Numbered from the stretch's first letter, positions 8,473 through 18,296 are shown. The stretch is DNA of 64,000 nucleotides from Palsa-147 sp963771905 (GCA_963771905.1 CAVYVI010000014.1:372001-436000); one strand, 5' to 3'. Numbers and translations: made by a program. Notes: generated from the sequence alone by a model not told the origin.

Positions 8473-9822
8473 TCAGCGCAGAGCCGAAGAAAACCGCCGC
8501 ACAGTTCGCTGCCAGAAAAAGAGCAGCGCGATTCCGATGAGGATCAAACCGGCGCTCAGCCCCGTCCAGAGCCCCACCGCGCCCCATCCTCGATCGAAGC
8601 AAAGGTAATAGCCGAGCGGCAGTCCGATCACCCAGTACGCCAGCAGATGGCACACGAGCGGCGTGCGCGTATCTCCCGTGCCGCGCAATGCGCCCGTCGT
8701 CACCGCCTGAATCCCGTCGAACAGCTGAAAGAACGCGGCGACGAACAGCAATTTCACGGCGGCTTGAATCACGGAAACATCGGGCGTGAAGATCCGCACG
8801 ATAGGCCGCGGCACAACCCAGAATACGATGGCCATGCATCCCATGAATCCCGCCCCGAGCGCCACGGCCGTGGATCCCGCTCGCCGCGCGCCTTCGGGAT
8901 CTTTGCGACCGAGCGCTTGGCCCACGCGCACCGCGGCGGCGGATCCGATCCCGAGCGGCACCATGTATGTGAAGCTCGCGGCGTTCAGCGCAATCTGGTG
9001 GCTCGCCAGAGGAATCGCGCCGAGCCGCGCGATCAGCGATGTCGCCACGGCAAAAACGCCCACTTCCACGGTCAGCTGCGCCGCCGCAGGAATTCCCAGC
9101 GACACTAGTCTTCGCACGCGCGCAAAATCCGGATACGCTTCCATAGCGCGCAAGCCGGTCTTGTGACGGTGGTCGTAATAAATGATGTAAGCCAGCAGCA
9201 CCGCGGCCATGTAGACGCGCGAAAAGCACGTCGCCCAGCCCGAACCGACAGGCCCCATCGCGCGAAAACCGAAATGCCCGTAAATAAAAATCCAGTTACC
9301 GCACAAATTGACGATATTCGCGCTGATCAGCGCGAACATCACCGGCTTCACCAGGTTCATTCCTTGCAAGTACCGCCGAAAAACAAAATAAAGAAGCAGC
9401 GGAAACATGCTCCAGCTCAGCGCGTGCAGGTAGGGAAGCGCGAGCGACAGAATTTCCGGCTGCACGCCGAAATGCCGCATCGCTTCGCCCAGCATCCACA
9501 CGATTCCGACCAGCACGGGCCCCGCGACCAAGCTCAAGTACACGCCGTTGATCAGCGAGTGATGGCAATCGTCGATGCGCCCCGCGCCGAACGATTGCGC
9601 CACCAGCGTATCGAGCCCCAGCATCATCCCCGTGCCGAAAATTCCCACGGTGTAAAACAAAACGCTCCCGAGGCTCACCGCTCCGATCGCGTCCGCGCTG
9701 TACGGCAGCCGCCCCACCATCATCGTGTCCACGATGGCCATGAACATCCAGCCGAGCTCGGCGAGCACGATTGGCCCCGCGAGCCGCACCATCGGCGGCA
9801 ATTCATCGCGAAATGACGGCAC
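8473..9822 (-). CDS. MATE family multidrug/metabolite exporter
   Basis: Integral membrane protein of about 449 aa with the paired six-helix layout of MATE transporters, using a Na+ or H+ gradient to export cationic compounds. Early segment ELGWMFMAIVDTMMVGRLP is typical of the family. I prefer the GTG at 9820-9822 because a GGAGG lies 7 bp upstream; an in-frame ATG at 9862-9864 has no ribosome site. It is co-oriented with and upstream of guaD, so transcription may continue into the purine operon, but a purine substrate is not implied by sequence. Confidence 0.9.
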   Translation of the reverse strand: MPSFRDELPPMVRLAGPIVLAELGWMFMAIVDTMMVGRLPYSADAIGAVSLGSVLFYTVGIFGTGMMLGLDTLVAQSFGAGRIDDCHHSLINGVYLSLVAGPVLVGIVWMLGEAMRHFGVQPEILSLALPYLHALSWSMFPLLLYFVFRRYLQGMNLVKPVMFALISANIVNLCGNWIFIYGHFGFRAMGPVGSGWATCFSRVYMAAVLLAYIIYYDHRHKTGLRAMEAYPDFARVRRLVSLGIPAAAQLTVEVGVFAVATSLIARLGAIPLASHQIALNAASFTYMVPLGIGSAAAVRVGQALGRKDPEGARRAGSTAVALGAGFMGCMAIVFWVVPRPIVRIFTPDVSVIQAAVKLLFVAAFFQLFDGIQAVTTGALRGTGDTRTPLVCHLLAYWVIGLPLGYYLCFDRGWGAVGLWTGLSAGLILIGIALLFFWQRTVRRFSSALR

Positions 9823-9979
9823 GAAAATTCCTCCGGCGAATTCAGGAAAAAAGAAACGTGCCATCGTAGCATGAGGAGTGGAGCGCGGCCTCGCGCGAGG
9901 TACGTCTTGCACCGGCCGCGCCGCCGGTTCACACTCGAAGCGCAGCCCGCCCAGCCAGACCGCACCAATCGAGGCCTCT

Positions 9980-11651
9980 ATGGCGCCAAAAATTCAGAAA
10001 CTCGTTCTTCGCGGCAGCGAACGCGCTCCGATGGAAGGCGCGCGCCGCGTCGGCCCGGCGGATCCGAACGAAATCATCGGCGTCACGATCGTCGTGCGCC
10101 GCCGCTCGCACGCGCTCGGAACTTTTCCGCGCGTCGAAATTCTCGGCAGCACTCCCCTCCGCGCGCGCAATCACCTCACGCGCGAGCAATTCGCCGCGCA
10201 ACACGGCGCAGCGGAGGAAGATGTCGCGCAAATCCGCCAATTCGCCGCCGCGAATGAACTCCGCATCACAACCGAAGCTCCGGCGCGCCGCTCAATCATC
10301 CTCACCGGTTCCGTCTCGTCCTTCAGCCGCGCTTTCGACGTGGAACTGAGCAAGTACGAGCATCCAAGCGGCACCTATCGCTGCCGAACTGGCTCCCTCA
10401 AAATTCCCGCGCCGCTTTCCGGAAATTATCGAAGGCGTGTTCGGTCTCGACAATCGCCCGCAAGCCTCGCCGCATTTTCGAATTCGCCGCGACCCTCCCG
10501 CTCGCAAACCCGTCGCGCGCAAGCGCAAAGCCGCCTCGCGCAAAGGCAAGAGCAAGCTCCGCGCGCGCCAGAGCAAACGCCGCGCGAAAAAATCCTCCGC
10601 TCCCGAATCCTTCACGCCCATCCAGGTCGCCGGCGCCTACGAATATCCGTCGAACTTGACCGGCGCCGGCCAATGCATCGGCATTCTCGAACTCGGCGGC
10701 GGCTACAACACGAGCGATCTCGCCGCCTTCTTCGGCAAACTCGGCCTGAAAACTCCCAGCGTCGTCGCCGTCTCCGTCGATGGCGGCTCGAACGCGCCCG
10801 CCGGCAATCCCAACAGCGCCGATGGCGAAGTCGGCCTCGACATCGAAGTCGCCGGCGCCATCGCGCCCGCCGCGAAAATCGCCGTCTACTTCGCGCCCAA
10901 CACGGATCAAGGATTTCTCGACGCCCTCACCACCGCCATCCACGACGCCACAAATAAGCCTTCCGTCATTTCCATCAGTTGGGGCGGTCCGGAAAGCTCG
11001 TGGACGCAGCAAGCCATGAACAGCATGGACGGAGCGGCGCAGGATGCCGCAACCGTCGGCGTCACGATTTTCGTGGCCGCGGGCGACAACGGCGCGACCG
11101 ATGGCGTCTCCGGCGGAAAATTTCACGTCGATTTCCCCGCGTCGAGTCCTTCGGTCACCGGCTGCGGCGGCACGCTCCTCGAACTCACCGGCGAAGAAAT
11201 CGAGGTCGAGGATGTCTGGAACGATTTGTCAACCGGCGGCGGCGCAACGGGCGGCGGCGTCAGCCAGGTTTTCGCATTGCCGTCGTGGCAGCAGAGCGTC
11301 GCCGTGCCCAAATCGCCGGCTGGCTCGAGCGGCCGCGGCGTTCCCGACGTCGCGGGCGACGCCGATCCCAACTCCGGCTATCAAATTGTCGTGGATGGCC
11401 AATCGATCGTGGTCGGCGGAACGAGCGCGGTCGCGCCGTTGTGGTCCGGCCTCGTCGCGCTTCTCAATCAGCAACTCGGCAAGTCCGCCGGATTCTTGAA
11501 TCCGCTTCTCTATGCCGCTCCCGCCGACGCCACGTTCCACGACGTCACGCAGGGAAATAACGGCGGCTATTCCGCCGCGAAAGGCTGGGACCCTTGCACG
11601 GGCTGGGGCTCGCCCGACGGCGCCAAACTTCTCGCCGCGCTGACGTCTTAA
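9980..11651 (+). CDS. S53 family serine-carboxyl peptidase (kumamolisin-like), frameshifted
   Basis: Pro-kumamolisin-type peptidase. The prodomain starts at ATG 9980 and ends in one frame near position 10420. Sequence EIIEGVFGLDNRPQ continues one base later in another frame, as if one extra base (probably a G in CCGG) had been added. The catalytic domain is complete: SADGEVGLDIE carries the Glu and Asp, AAGDNGATDG the oxyanion Asp, VVGGTSAVAPLWSG the Ser, and GWDPCTGWGSPDG lies at the calcium site. A very Lys/Arg-rich linker joins prodomain and protease. No obvious signal peptide. It is either a recent pseudogene or a sequence error. Confidence 0.85.
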
Positions 11652-11714
11652 CTCGCCGCCGCGCCCCTGGCGCTTGCATTTGCGCTTGTAGAAAAGCGCT
11701 TTTCTCCGCGCCGT

Positions 11715-12548
11715 TCACTGTAAAACGCTGCCGGCCAGCCGCGACAGCGTCCGCCATCCCTGCACCGGGTGCGCCGTCCGCGCGCCCCGTCCAAAGTGCA
11801 AGCTCAGGCTGACGCCGTAGACATCGAACGAACGCAGGCCGCTCGGATCGCTTTGTCGCGGTCGTCGAAAATCCTCCAGACCGCTCGCCACCGACGGACC
11901 AAGCTCCACTTCCCGCATGTGAATCGTGCTCGTAAACCCATCCAGCCGCAATCGTCCGCTCCAGAGTTGCGCGAGCGGCAGGCTCGACAGCGTCAGAAAC
12001 GTAGTCCTGACCTCGTGCATGGGCGACAGGCTCGCGAGACTCTCGAGGCCCGGGTCATGCTCGTAAGCCGCCCCGGACAGAAAAATGAATTGCGGTGTCG
12101 ATTTATCGGGAGCTTGATACACCAGGAAGGAAGCGCTCAGGAAAGGAATCGCGTCCATTCGAAACGTTTTCGTCGTATCAAACGATGTCGTCGTCGTAGC
12201 CGTTGTCGTGGGTGCGAATGTTGTCGTCGTCGGTGCGAATGTCGTAGCTGGCGGGAACGTTGTCGTCGTAATAACCGTTGCCGTCGTCGCAGCCGTTGTC
12301 ATCGGTGCGAATGTCGTCTTCGGTGCGAATGTTGTCGTCGTCGCAGCCGTTGTCATCGGTGCGGATGTTGTCGTGGGTGCGAATGTTGTCGTCGGCGGGA
12401 ACGTTGTCGTCGTAGCAAACGTTGTCGTCGGCGCAATCTCCGCAACTTCGTTTCGCGCCAGGATCAACTTCGGTCCCGTCGTTTGCGCCGCCCCCGGCGC
12501 GTAGCTGCCCAGAATCATTCCGAGCACCACGATGGAACGTTTGTACAT
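11715..12548 (-). CDS. Secreted Thr-rich repeat protein of unknown function
   Basis: Start placed at ATG 12548, giving a Sec signal peptide (MYKRSIVVLGMILGSYAPGA). After about 30 residues comes a long Thr/Ala/Pro/Phe repeat tract built on units like TTTFAPT. A C-terminal domain of about 155 residues follows, with no family I recognise; it ends FDVYGVSLSLHFG, a beta-strand pattern seen at the end of outer-membrane proteins. The upstream frame extension is unlikely because it precedes the signal peptide. Exported location is inferred. Confidence 0.6.
   Translation of the reverse strand: MYKRSIVVLGMILGSYAPGAAQTTGPKLILARNEVAEIAPTTTFATTTTFPPTTTFAPTTTSAPMTTAATTTTFAPKTTFAPMTTAATTATVITTTTFPPATTFAPTTTTFAPTTTATTTTSFDTTKTFRMDAIPFLSASFLVYQAPDKSTPQFIFLSGAAYEHDPGLESLASLSPMHEVRTTFLTLSSLPLAQLWSGRLRLDGFTSTIHMREVELGPSVASGLEDFRRPRQSDPSGLRSFDVYGVSLSLHFGRGARTAHPVQGWRTLSRLAGSVLQ
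12187..12440 (-). repeat. Imperfect 21-bp-unit tandem repeat inside the Thr-rich gene
   Basis: Multiple degenerate copies of a roughly 21-bp unit (plus-strand core GGTGCGAATGTTGTCGTCGT) encode a seven-residue Thr/Phe/Ala/Pro motif on the minus strand. The opposite strand reads as Val/Gly-rich open frame, a by-product of the repeat. Such tracts change length easily by slippage. Confidence 0.75.
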
Positions 12549-12865
12549 CACTGCATTTCTCTTGAATTCGCCCTCAGCAATTCGATGGCTGCTGATGACA
12601 CAGGGTGACACGGTTGGACTTCGCAGGTCTGTTCGAATTCGCACACTTTTGAAACTTTTTCTTTTCGCCCCGGCGCAGCGTTCCCCGCCGTGTGCCCTAG
12701 CCTTTCCTGCGCGAGCGAATTGTGCAGCTCGGGAATCGAGCACCCCGGCCCGGTCGGGCGCGAGCCGCTACCTTTCTGCCGAAGGCCGTCGCGGAGCGCG
12801 CAGCCCCGCAGCGACCTTCCGAGATTTTTCTGTTCCTCCGCTTTTCTTCGCACCTCCGTCCGTAG

Positions 12866-12886
12866 GGGCGAGGCTCAGCCTCGCCC
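12866..12886. repeat. Perfect palindrome after the HEPN-like gene
   Basis: GGGCGAGGCT and AGCCTCGCCC are separated by a single base, forming a 10-bp stem. It lies about 50 bp beyond the stop of the minus-strand HEPN-like gene. It could be a terminator without a T-tract or one copy of a dispersed intergenic palindrome. Confidence 0.6.
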
Positions 12887-12935
12887 GTCTTCTCGCACGT
12901 CGTCCGGACCACCGATAACCCAAAATGGCTGGAAG

Positions 12936-13718
12936 CTAAGACCCAACCCGAAATAGATCCGAAGTTCTCTGAGGGTATTCACCGCGGCTGTAGGCACAGG
13001 AAATCGTTCGCGCCACAGACCGGTCAAGTGCGCGAAATCGCTTCCACACGGATATAGCGTAACAGAGCAACTCGCTGCGTCGCCTCCACCGAAACCGAAT
13101 GATTTCCCGAGCTTTCGGATTGACCGGCAATTTCGCTCTTAATTCCCATCCGTCTGGATACCGACACATAGTGATGGCGAGCAGTGTATCCACTGGCGTG
13201 TAGTGAATGAAGCAATCTCGATAGTCCTTCATACGCTGCGCCCATTGATTTTGAGCCTTGCGAAAGATGTCCTTGAGCCCACCCTCCGGCGCCTTCGTGC
13301 AAAAGTCCTTAAAGCTCGTAGGCACGTGCTGGCGAAAGGCAGTCCCGCAAATTCTAGCCAGCACGTCCAGAGCGGCAGACAGAGCCACCAAGTAGCTCTC
13401 GAAGTCCCAGTAGATCCTTTGAACCTCCTCATTGCCCTGCGCCATTTCAAAAGTATCGCGGTGACGCCCGCTGGCGAGCCTCCGGGCGAAGTGCAGATGC
13501 CAACTTTCGAAGGACGAGTAGATGGCGTGCAGCCTGAACTGGGCGTGCTGAAAGTGATGACGATAAACCCTCGGATATTCGCGTGCAAACCACGCGAACT
13601 CCGCCATGTCTTCCCGCTCGTCGAGGACAAATCTTATGCGATCAAGCACAGCAACAACCGCCGGAGACGCTAACGATCGCCCCGGCCGGGCCGGCAGAGG
13701 TAGAATGGTGTGCGGCAT
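12936..13718 (-). CDS. HEPN-like protein with R-D-x3-H motif, function unknown
   Basis: A 260-aa mostly helical protein. I recognise no named family, but MKDYRDCFIHYTP (Arg167 to His172) matches the R[NDH]x3H motif of HEPN ribonucleases, and the preceding helix YLVALSAALDVLARICG fits a HEPN core. In known HEPN toxins and defence effectors these residues cut RNA. The gene lies 161 bp downstream of, and in the same direction as, the AlbA_2-STAND gene, so the two may act together. The ATG at 13718 has a poor ribosome site. Function is inferred only from motif and context. Confidence 0.6.
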   Translation of the reverse strand: MPHTILPLPARPGRSLASPAVVAVLDRIRFVLDEREDMAEFAWFAREYPRVYRHHFQHAQFRLHAIYSSFESWHLHFARRLASGRHRDTFEMAQGNEEVQRIYWDFESYLVALSAALDVLARICGTAFRQHVPTSFKDFCTKAPEGGLKDIFRKAQNQWAQRMKDYRDCFIHYTPVDTLLAITMCRYPDGWELRAKLPVNPKAREIIRFRWRRRSELLCYAISVWKRFRALDRSVARTISCAYSRGEYPQRTSDLFRVGS

Positions 13719-13879
13719 AAAGTGTGCTTCAACTCACTGCATTCCGCCGCCGGCGGGCGTTCACTGATCGAAAAGCGCCCGTCCACCGACCCGAGATCGC
13801 GGCCCCCTGGCAGCAATACGCCGAGGGACCGGACGCGACTTGCCTCGCGTCGAGGGTAGCCCGCGCGCAACCGCCGCAG

Positions 13880-16177
13880 CTAGGTTCGCCGACGCTGCAT
13901 ATGGGCCCTCGCCCTTTCTAGTGCGTCGTCCAAAGGATCCAGAAGCAAAGCCGGCAGCTCCTTGTTGGCTTGATGATAGCTGAGCGCGCGCTCTCGAAAC
14001 TTCGCGTAGCTAGCCGCGTCTCCCAGGAGAGCATAAATTTCGGTAAGCATCCCGAGCACTCGCGGCGTGCCGACGTCGAAGTCCTGGATAGCCTCGAGAT
14101 AGGAAGCCGCACGACGGAGGTGCGTCTCGGTCTGCGACCGCGCCTTCGCTACAGTGGCAGCTTCCAATAGCAACCGTGCGTTCTCGCGATCTTCTGAGCG
14201 CGGAGGCCCTTGGGCTAAGATCGTCTCGGCGCACTCCTCGTAGAGGCCGTCCGCGGACACGAGAGACTCAAGATGCCGAAGGCACTCAGCCTTGAGCCAC
14301 TTCAGCTTAAGTCTGAATTTCTCAGGACACCGTGGCAGCGCTCGATCGATTCGGGCAATGAGCCCGTCCTTCTGCTCAGTCGTATAGTCTTGGACCTTCC
14401 GTGGTTCAAGTGCAACCAGCTGGCGCAACAGAGGCGAGTCGGGCGGCACCTCGGAATGGGATCGCTGATAAGCGCTAAGATTGTGGACAAAGTCGCCCTC
14501 CCAGCGGTATTTCAATGATAGCTCCGCGGCAGGATTCTGGGCCAACGGCGCGACCGAAAACGTGGTTCTTCCGTTTTCACCGGTTGCAGCATAGATCATG
14601 CCAGAGCATTCAAGCTCCCACAGGCATTGGGCGACCGCGGACTCCGGCAGTCCGCTCGTGCTTTGTATACACTCCTCCGTGCCGTCGGCAACGCCGCCGA
14701 TTGCCAAAATGGCACCAAGAACGCGCTGTGTATCCACGTCCAAGTTTCCGAGCGTATGGGCAACGCAAAACGACTCGAGGTCGCGAATCTCCGTTCTCCC
14801 GACCCCGCTGGCCCACGCGGACCCATTCCTGCGACACTCCCAAGCAAACCACCGAAGTGCGAGGGGATGGCAGAACATGTACTTCGCCTTGGCACGGATC
14901 TCCTCAATCGGCGTCGACGCTAAGCTATCCAAGCCTTGCCGCTTCAGCTCGTGCCTCAAAAGCCGGGCCGCATCGTCCGCGTCCATCTCACGCAACTCCT
15001 TTTGATAAACATAATTTCTTATCTTGTGAATTCGCGCCGTCGCGATAACCCAGCAGTTCGACGGGAGCTGGCTGTCGAGGAAGGCGAGCAGGTTCGCGTC
15101 CGTGACGGTCTCGAGGTTATCAACGAATAGCAACACCTTCTTCAGCCTTGCAAGCTCCCGCAGGCACAGCGAGGCGAGCTCGTCCGGCGCCATCCTCGAC
15201 GGGCTCAGGCCAAGCCAACCCGCCAAGTCATTCAGGAAACTGACGTGATCGATAAAAAAAGGGTCGCTCTGCTGCATGCCGTGCGGACCAAGCGAGGTTT
15301 GCTTCGCGGAAGCCGAGTAAATGGTCTGGAATTTCCCGCGGCGGTGGAGCTCAGAAGCCAAGCGAATGCCGAGCTCGGTCTTACCCATGCCGCCGAATCC
15401 CGCGATAGATACGCCCCGTCCGCGGGGGTCGTCAAATTTTGAGATTAGCTCCGCGACTTCCGTCCCCCGACCGAAGAACCTGTCGTTGATTGGGGCATAA
15501 AGTCGAAGCCCAGGTCTGTCCTCCTGCAGAACGAACGACGTTCGAGCGCGTGGCGCGGCCTCGGAAAATCCGAGCTCCCTCGCCAGCGACTCAATATCCC
15601 CGTATGGAGATTCCGCCACCGTCTGCGAGCCGCGGCGGTAAAACAACGTACCGCTTACATACTTCACCCTTCGCACGTGGCCGGGCTCTAGCACGACGTC
15701 CCGTCGAAGGAGATTGGGATACGCGGTCTGCGAACGCCGAACGACCGCGACGATCAAACGCTGGATCCGACCGTTGAGACTGACCTCCACACGCTCCAGG
15801 TCATAGTCCACTCTCGTCCCAATGAAACCGCCCACACCGTCACGAAGCCTCCGGAAGTCCACGGCCTCGTGGCCGACAACCGTCCGATCATCCGCGACCC
15901 CAATAATGAGCAGACCGCCCTCTGAATTGGAAAACCCGAGTACGTCCCTAGCGAGTTCGCCTAGCGATGGAGCATGATCGACGCGTATAGCCAGCTTGAA
16001 GTCGTGAATCTGTCCCTCTTCCGGACGGAGTTTCCCCGAGGCGGGATCGAACAGGGCGGCGACACCCTTAGAAAGGGCTGCGTCGCCAACGAGCATTCTT
16101 CGTAGGACGTCGTGATCGGACAGTTGAACCACGGTCATCTCCGGCAGCGAGCGCCGCAAATTCAACCTAGCACTCAC
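13880..16177 (-). CDS. AlbA_2 (Schlafen-type) domain fused to STAND NTPase
   Basis: A 765-aa multidomain protein. Residues about 50-190 form an AlbA_2/Schlafen-like domain: EEGQIHDFK, LGFSNSEGGLLIIGVADD. Acidic residues Glu54, Asp59 and Asp97 sit where Schlafen RNases have their catalytic triad. Residues 230-400 are a STAND/NB-ARC-type NTPase with GFGGMGKT (260-267), Walker B LLFVD (349-353) and an ATAR sensor. A winged-helix and alpha-helical repeat region follows. This effector-NTPase-sensor plan is typical of antiphage STAND proteins. Start may be GTG 16177 or ATG 16138; neither has a strong ribosome site. The HEPN-like gene follows it. Confidence 0.8.
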   Translation of the reverse strand: MSARLNLRRSLPEMTVVQLSDHDVLRRMLVGDAALSKGVAALFDPASGKLRPEEGQIHDFKLAIRVDHAPSLGELARDVLGFSNSEGGLLIIGVADDRTVVGHEAVDFRRLRDGVGGFIGTRVDYDLERVEVSLNGRIQRLIVAVVRRSQTAYPNLLRRDVVLEPGHVRRVKYVSGTLFYRRGSQTVAESPYGDIESLARELGFSEAAPRARTSFVLQEDRPGLRLYAPINDRFFGRGTEVAELISKFDDPRGRGVSIAGFGGMGKTELGIRLASELHRRGKFQTIYSASAKQTSLGPHGMQQSDPFFIDHVSFLNDLAGWLGLSPSRMAPDELASLCLRELARLKKVLLFVDNLETVTDANLLAFLDSQLPSNCWVIATARIHKIRNYVYQKELREMDADDAARLLRHELKRQGLDSLASTPIEEIRAKAKYMFCHPLALRWFAWECRRNGSAWASGVGRTEIRDLESFCVAHTLGNLDVDTQRVLGAILAIGGVADGTEECIQSTSGLPESAVAQCLWELECSGMIYAATGENGRTTFSVAPLAQNPAAELSLKYRWEGDFVHNLSAYQRSHSEVPPDSPLLRQLVALEPRKVQDYTTEQKDGLIARIDRALPRCPEKFRLKLKWLKAECLRHLESLVSADGLYEECAETILAQGPPRSEDRENARLLLEAATVAKARSQTETHLRRAASYLEAIQDFDVGTPRVLGMLTEIYALLGDAASYAKFRERALSYHQANKELPALLLDPLDDALERARAHMQRRRT

Positions 16178-17251
16178 ATATTAACTTTATATCACAGTAA
16201 CTGCATCGACGGGACGCACTCGCGAACATGCACTGACGAGAGGCCCCTCTTGCGCTCGACGCGCCACGCCTCCGCCTCCGAGTCCTCGCAGCACAAATCG
16301 AACTGCGAGGCCCGGCGTAGAGGGGGCGGACAGGGCGTTGCCAACGTCGAGCTAGGCGACCGGCTAACGCAGCCACCGACGGGCGATGACCAGCGGAGAC
16401 GATACGGGCTCCGTCGAATGCAGCAGCAGGCCGAACGTCGCAACCCACGACTGCTTACCTGAGCTGCCCACAAACCAGGCGGCTGAAGGACGGACGAACG
16501 GAGCCGCCAAGCTCGACATCGCAGGCCACTCTCAAAACCGAATCCCCAAACCATCTTCGCAAGATTTTTAACCACCCCCAACCCCCCATTTCACAGCGTT
16601 TCCAGCGACCCTTACAGCGTGTGGATTTGCGGGAATTTTCTTTCGATGCTAGCGTAGTTTGAGGAGGTTTCGCTCCCGCTCCACCGGGGCGATCCCGTCT
16701 CCGCGGGAAGTTCCCGCCGGGGCGGTACGACGACCAAATTCATGAGCAGGCGCACGACAACTCGAATCATCAGCCGCCGGGCCCACAACCATGCCCGCCC
16801 TGAACCCGCGAGAAACGGTGAACGGCAAGCCCCCAAGGATGCCCGCCCCGAATCACTGGCGCAGCGATTTACGCTGCGGACGTTTACCCTGAGGACGCGA
16901 CTGCGGACGAACGGGCGGCGCCAACCGACCGCGCCCCTAATCACCTCTAACCGGAACACGCTACGATTAGAAATCGACGCAACTTACTCAAAACAAACGC
17001 CAGCCGCCATTTCTAACCGGAACAAAACGCATAGCCTTCGCGGCCCACAATTGACAACCGAATCGCCGATCTGCCAATCGCCACGAACCGCCCGCCAATC
17101 CCGTTCTAATCGGGACACCGAACGATTAGAAATCGCCGCAAGCGACTCAAAACAAACGCCAGCCGCCATTTCTAACCGGAACAAAATCACTAGGTCGCGC
17201 AGACCGAGATTAACGGCTCGCGCCGCCCTGCGTGGAGAAAAACGGGCCGAG
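16178..17251. other. Gene-free stretch of about 1.1 kb beside the AlbA_2-STAND gene
   Basis: No convincing coding region on either strand; open frames here have odd composition and change register with the repeats. The first part (16178-16740) shows nothing I can name. The second holds short repeats around TCTAACCGGAACA and the inverted repeat described separately. The stretch may be decayed DNA at the edge of an inserted segment. Confidence 0.5.
16963..17186. repeat. Pair of 65-bp direct repeats, 159 bp apart
   Basis: Copies at 16963-17027 and 17122-17186 differ at four positions. Both end in a segment with CCGCCATTTCTAACCGGAAC. Related shorter motifs occur at about 16945 (TCTAACCGGAACA) and 17104. 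TTCTAATCG at 17104 pairs with CGATTAGAA at 17123 to give a hairpin. The structure resembles a small non-coding repeat element. Confidence 0.75.
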
Positions 17252-17575
17252 CTACAGGCGATCGATCTTCGCGGCGAGGATGAAATCGCTGGCGGTGAGG
17301 CCGTTGATTTTGTGGGTCCAGGTGGTGACTTCGGCTTTGCCCCACGAGAGAAGAATATCGGGATGGTGGCCCTGCTCTTCGGCCAGGGCGCCGACTTTGT
17401 TCACGAACGCGAGGGCCTGGACGAAATCGGGAAACGTAAACGTGCGGGTGATGTGATGGCCGTCGACGACTTTCCATTGCGGCACTTCCTGCGAGAGCTT
17501 CGCGAGTTCTTCTCCGGCAAGCGGCGGAACGCCTCCGCGGCAGGGAACGCAATTTTGGTCGGCAAGGTCGGACAT
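17252..17575 (-). CDS. phhB: Pterin-4a-carbinolamine dehydratase
   Basis: A 107-aa dehydratase that recycles tetrahydrobiopterin-type cofactor by dehydrating 4a-hydroxytetrahydropterin. The active-site segment EEQGHHPDILLSWGKAEV and the closing WTHKINGLTASDFILA match the family well. An N-terminal Cys pair (NCVPC) precedes the fold, as in many bacterial members. No phenylalanine hydroxylase is near, so the partner is elsewhere or the protein has another role. It stands alone between the gene-free stretch and a divergent gene. Confidence 0.93.
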   Translation of the reverse strand: MSDLADQNCVPCRGGVPPLAGEELAKLSQEVPQWKVVDGHHITRTFTFPDFVQALAFVNKVGALAEEQGHHPDILLSWGKAEVTTWTHKINGLTASDFILAAKIDRL

Positions 17576-17750
17576 GAGTCACTCTCCGAAATTCTGCGAT
17601 ATCGCGTCATCGATAGTAGCGCAAATGAGGAGTGCAACGGAAACCGAAGCCATAACGTGCGCGGGCGCGAAGGATTTGCTATCCTGCCGGGCTGTATTTC
17701 GCGGAACGAAGCCCAACACAAATTTCAGTCACTGAGCGAGGTCGACCGAA

Positions 17751-18296
17751 ATGCCCGAAGAACCGCACGAGCTAGCCGAACGCGCCGAACATGGCTCCCA
17801 CGATTCGAGTCTCGCGCCCGTTACCATTTCGATGGCGATCCTCGCCGTCCTGATCGCCAGCGTGACGCTGCTGGGCCATCGCGCGCACACGGAAGAAATT
17901 CTGCTGCAAACGAAAGCCACGGATCAGTGGGCGTACTATCAGGCCAAAGATATTCGCCGCCGGAGCTACGAACTTTTTCTCGACGAGCTGGGCGTCTTTT
18001 CGGTTCAGAATCTCGACCAGGTGGCGAGCATCAAGGACAAATATCAGAAGGAAGTCGATCGCTACCGCGACCAGCAAAAAGAGACCGAAGAGGAAGCGCA
18101 CAAGACCGAGGCGGAAGTGGCCATGTTCGAACATCGCGGCGATCGTTTCGATCTCGGCGAAGTGCTGCTCGAGGCGGCGCTGGTGATTTCGTCGATCACG
18201 CTGCTGACTCGCAAACGACTTTACTGGGGATTCGGGCTGATTCTCGCGCTCTGCGGAATTATCCTTGCGGCGTCGGGATTACTCATCCACGCGTAG
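17751..18296 (+). CDS. DUF4337 family membrane protein
   Basis: A 181-aa protein with one N-terminal transmembrane helix (ISMAILAVLIASVTLLG), a long charged alpha-helical middle predicted as coiled coil (KDKYQKEVDRYRDQQKETEE), and two C-terminal helices ending LILALCGIILAASGLLIH. This arrangement fits DUF4337, whose function is unknown. Its 3' end overlaps the convergent aminotransferase gene by 14 bp. Confidence 0.8.
   Translation: MPEEPHELAERAEHGSHDSSLAPVTISMAILAVLIASVTLLGHRAHTEEILLQTKATDQWAYYQAKDIRRRSYELFLDELGVFSVQNLDQVASIKDKYQKEVDRYRDQQKETEEEAHKTEAEVAMFEHRGDRFDLGEVLLEAALVISSITLLTRKRLYWGFGLILALCGIILAASGLLIHA

Noticed and set aside
12208..12504. Plus-strand Val/Gly/Asn repeat frame
   Set aside because: Complement of the Thr-rich repeat tract; no ribosome site and no plausible start or domain.
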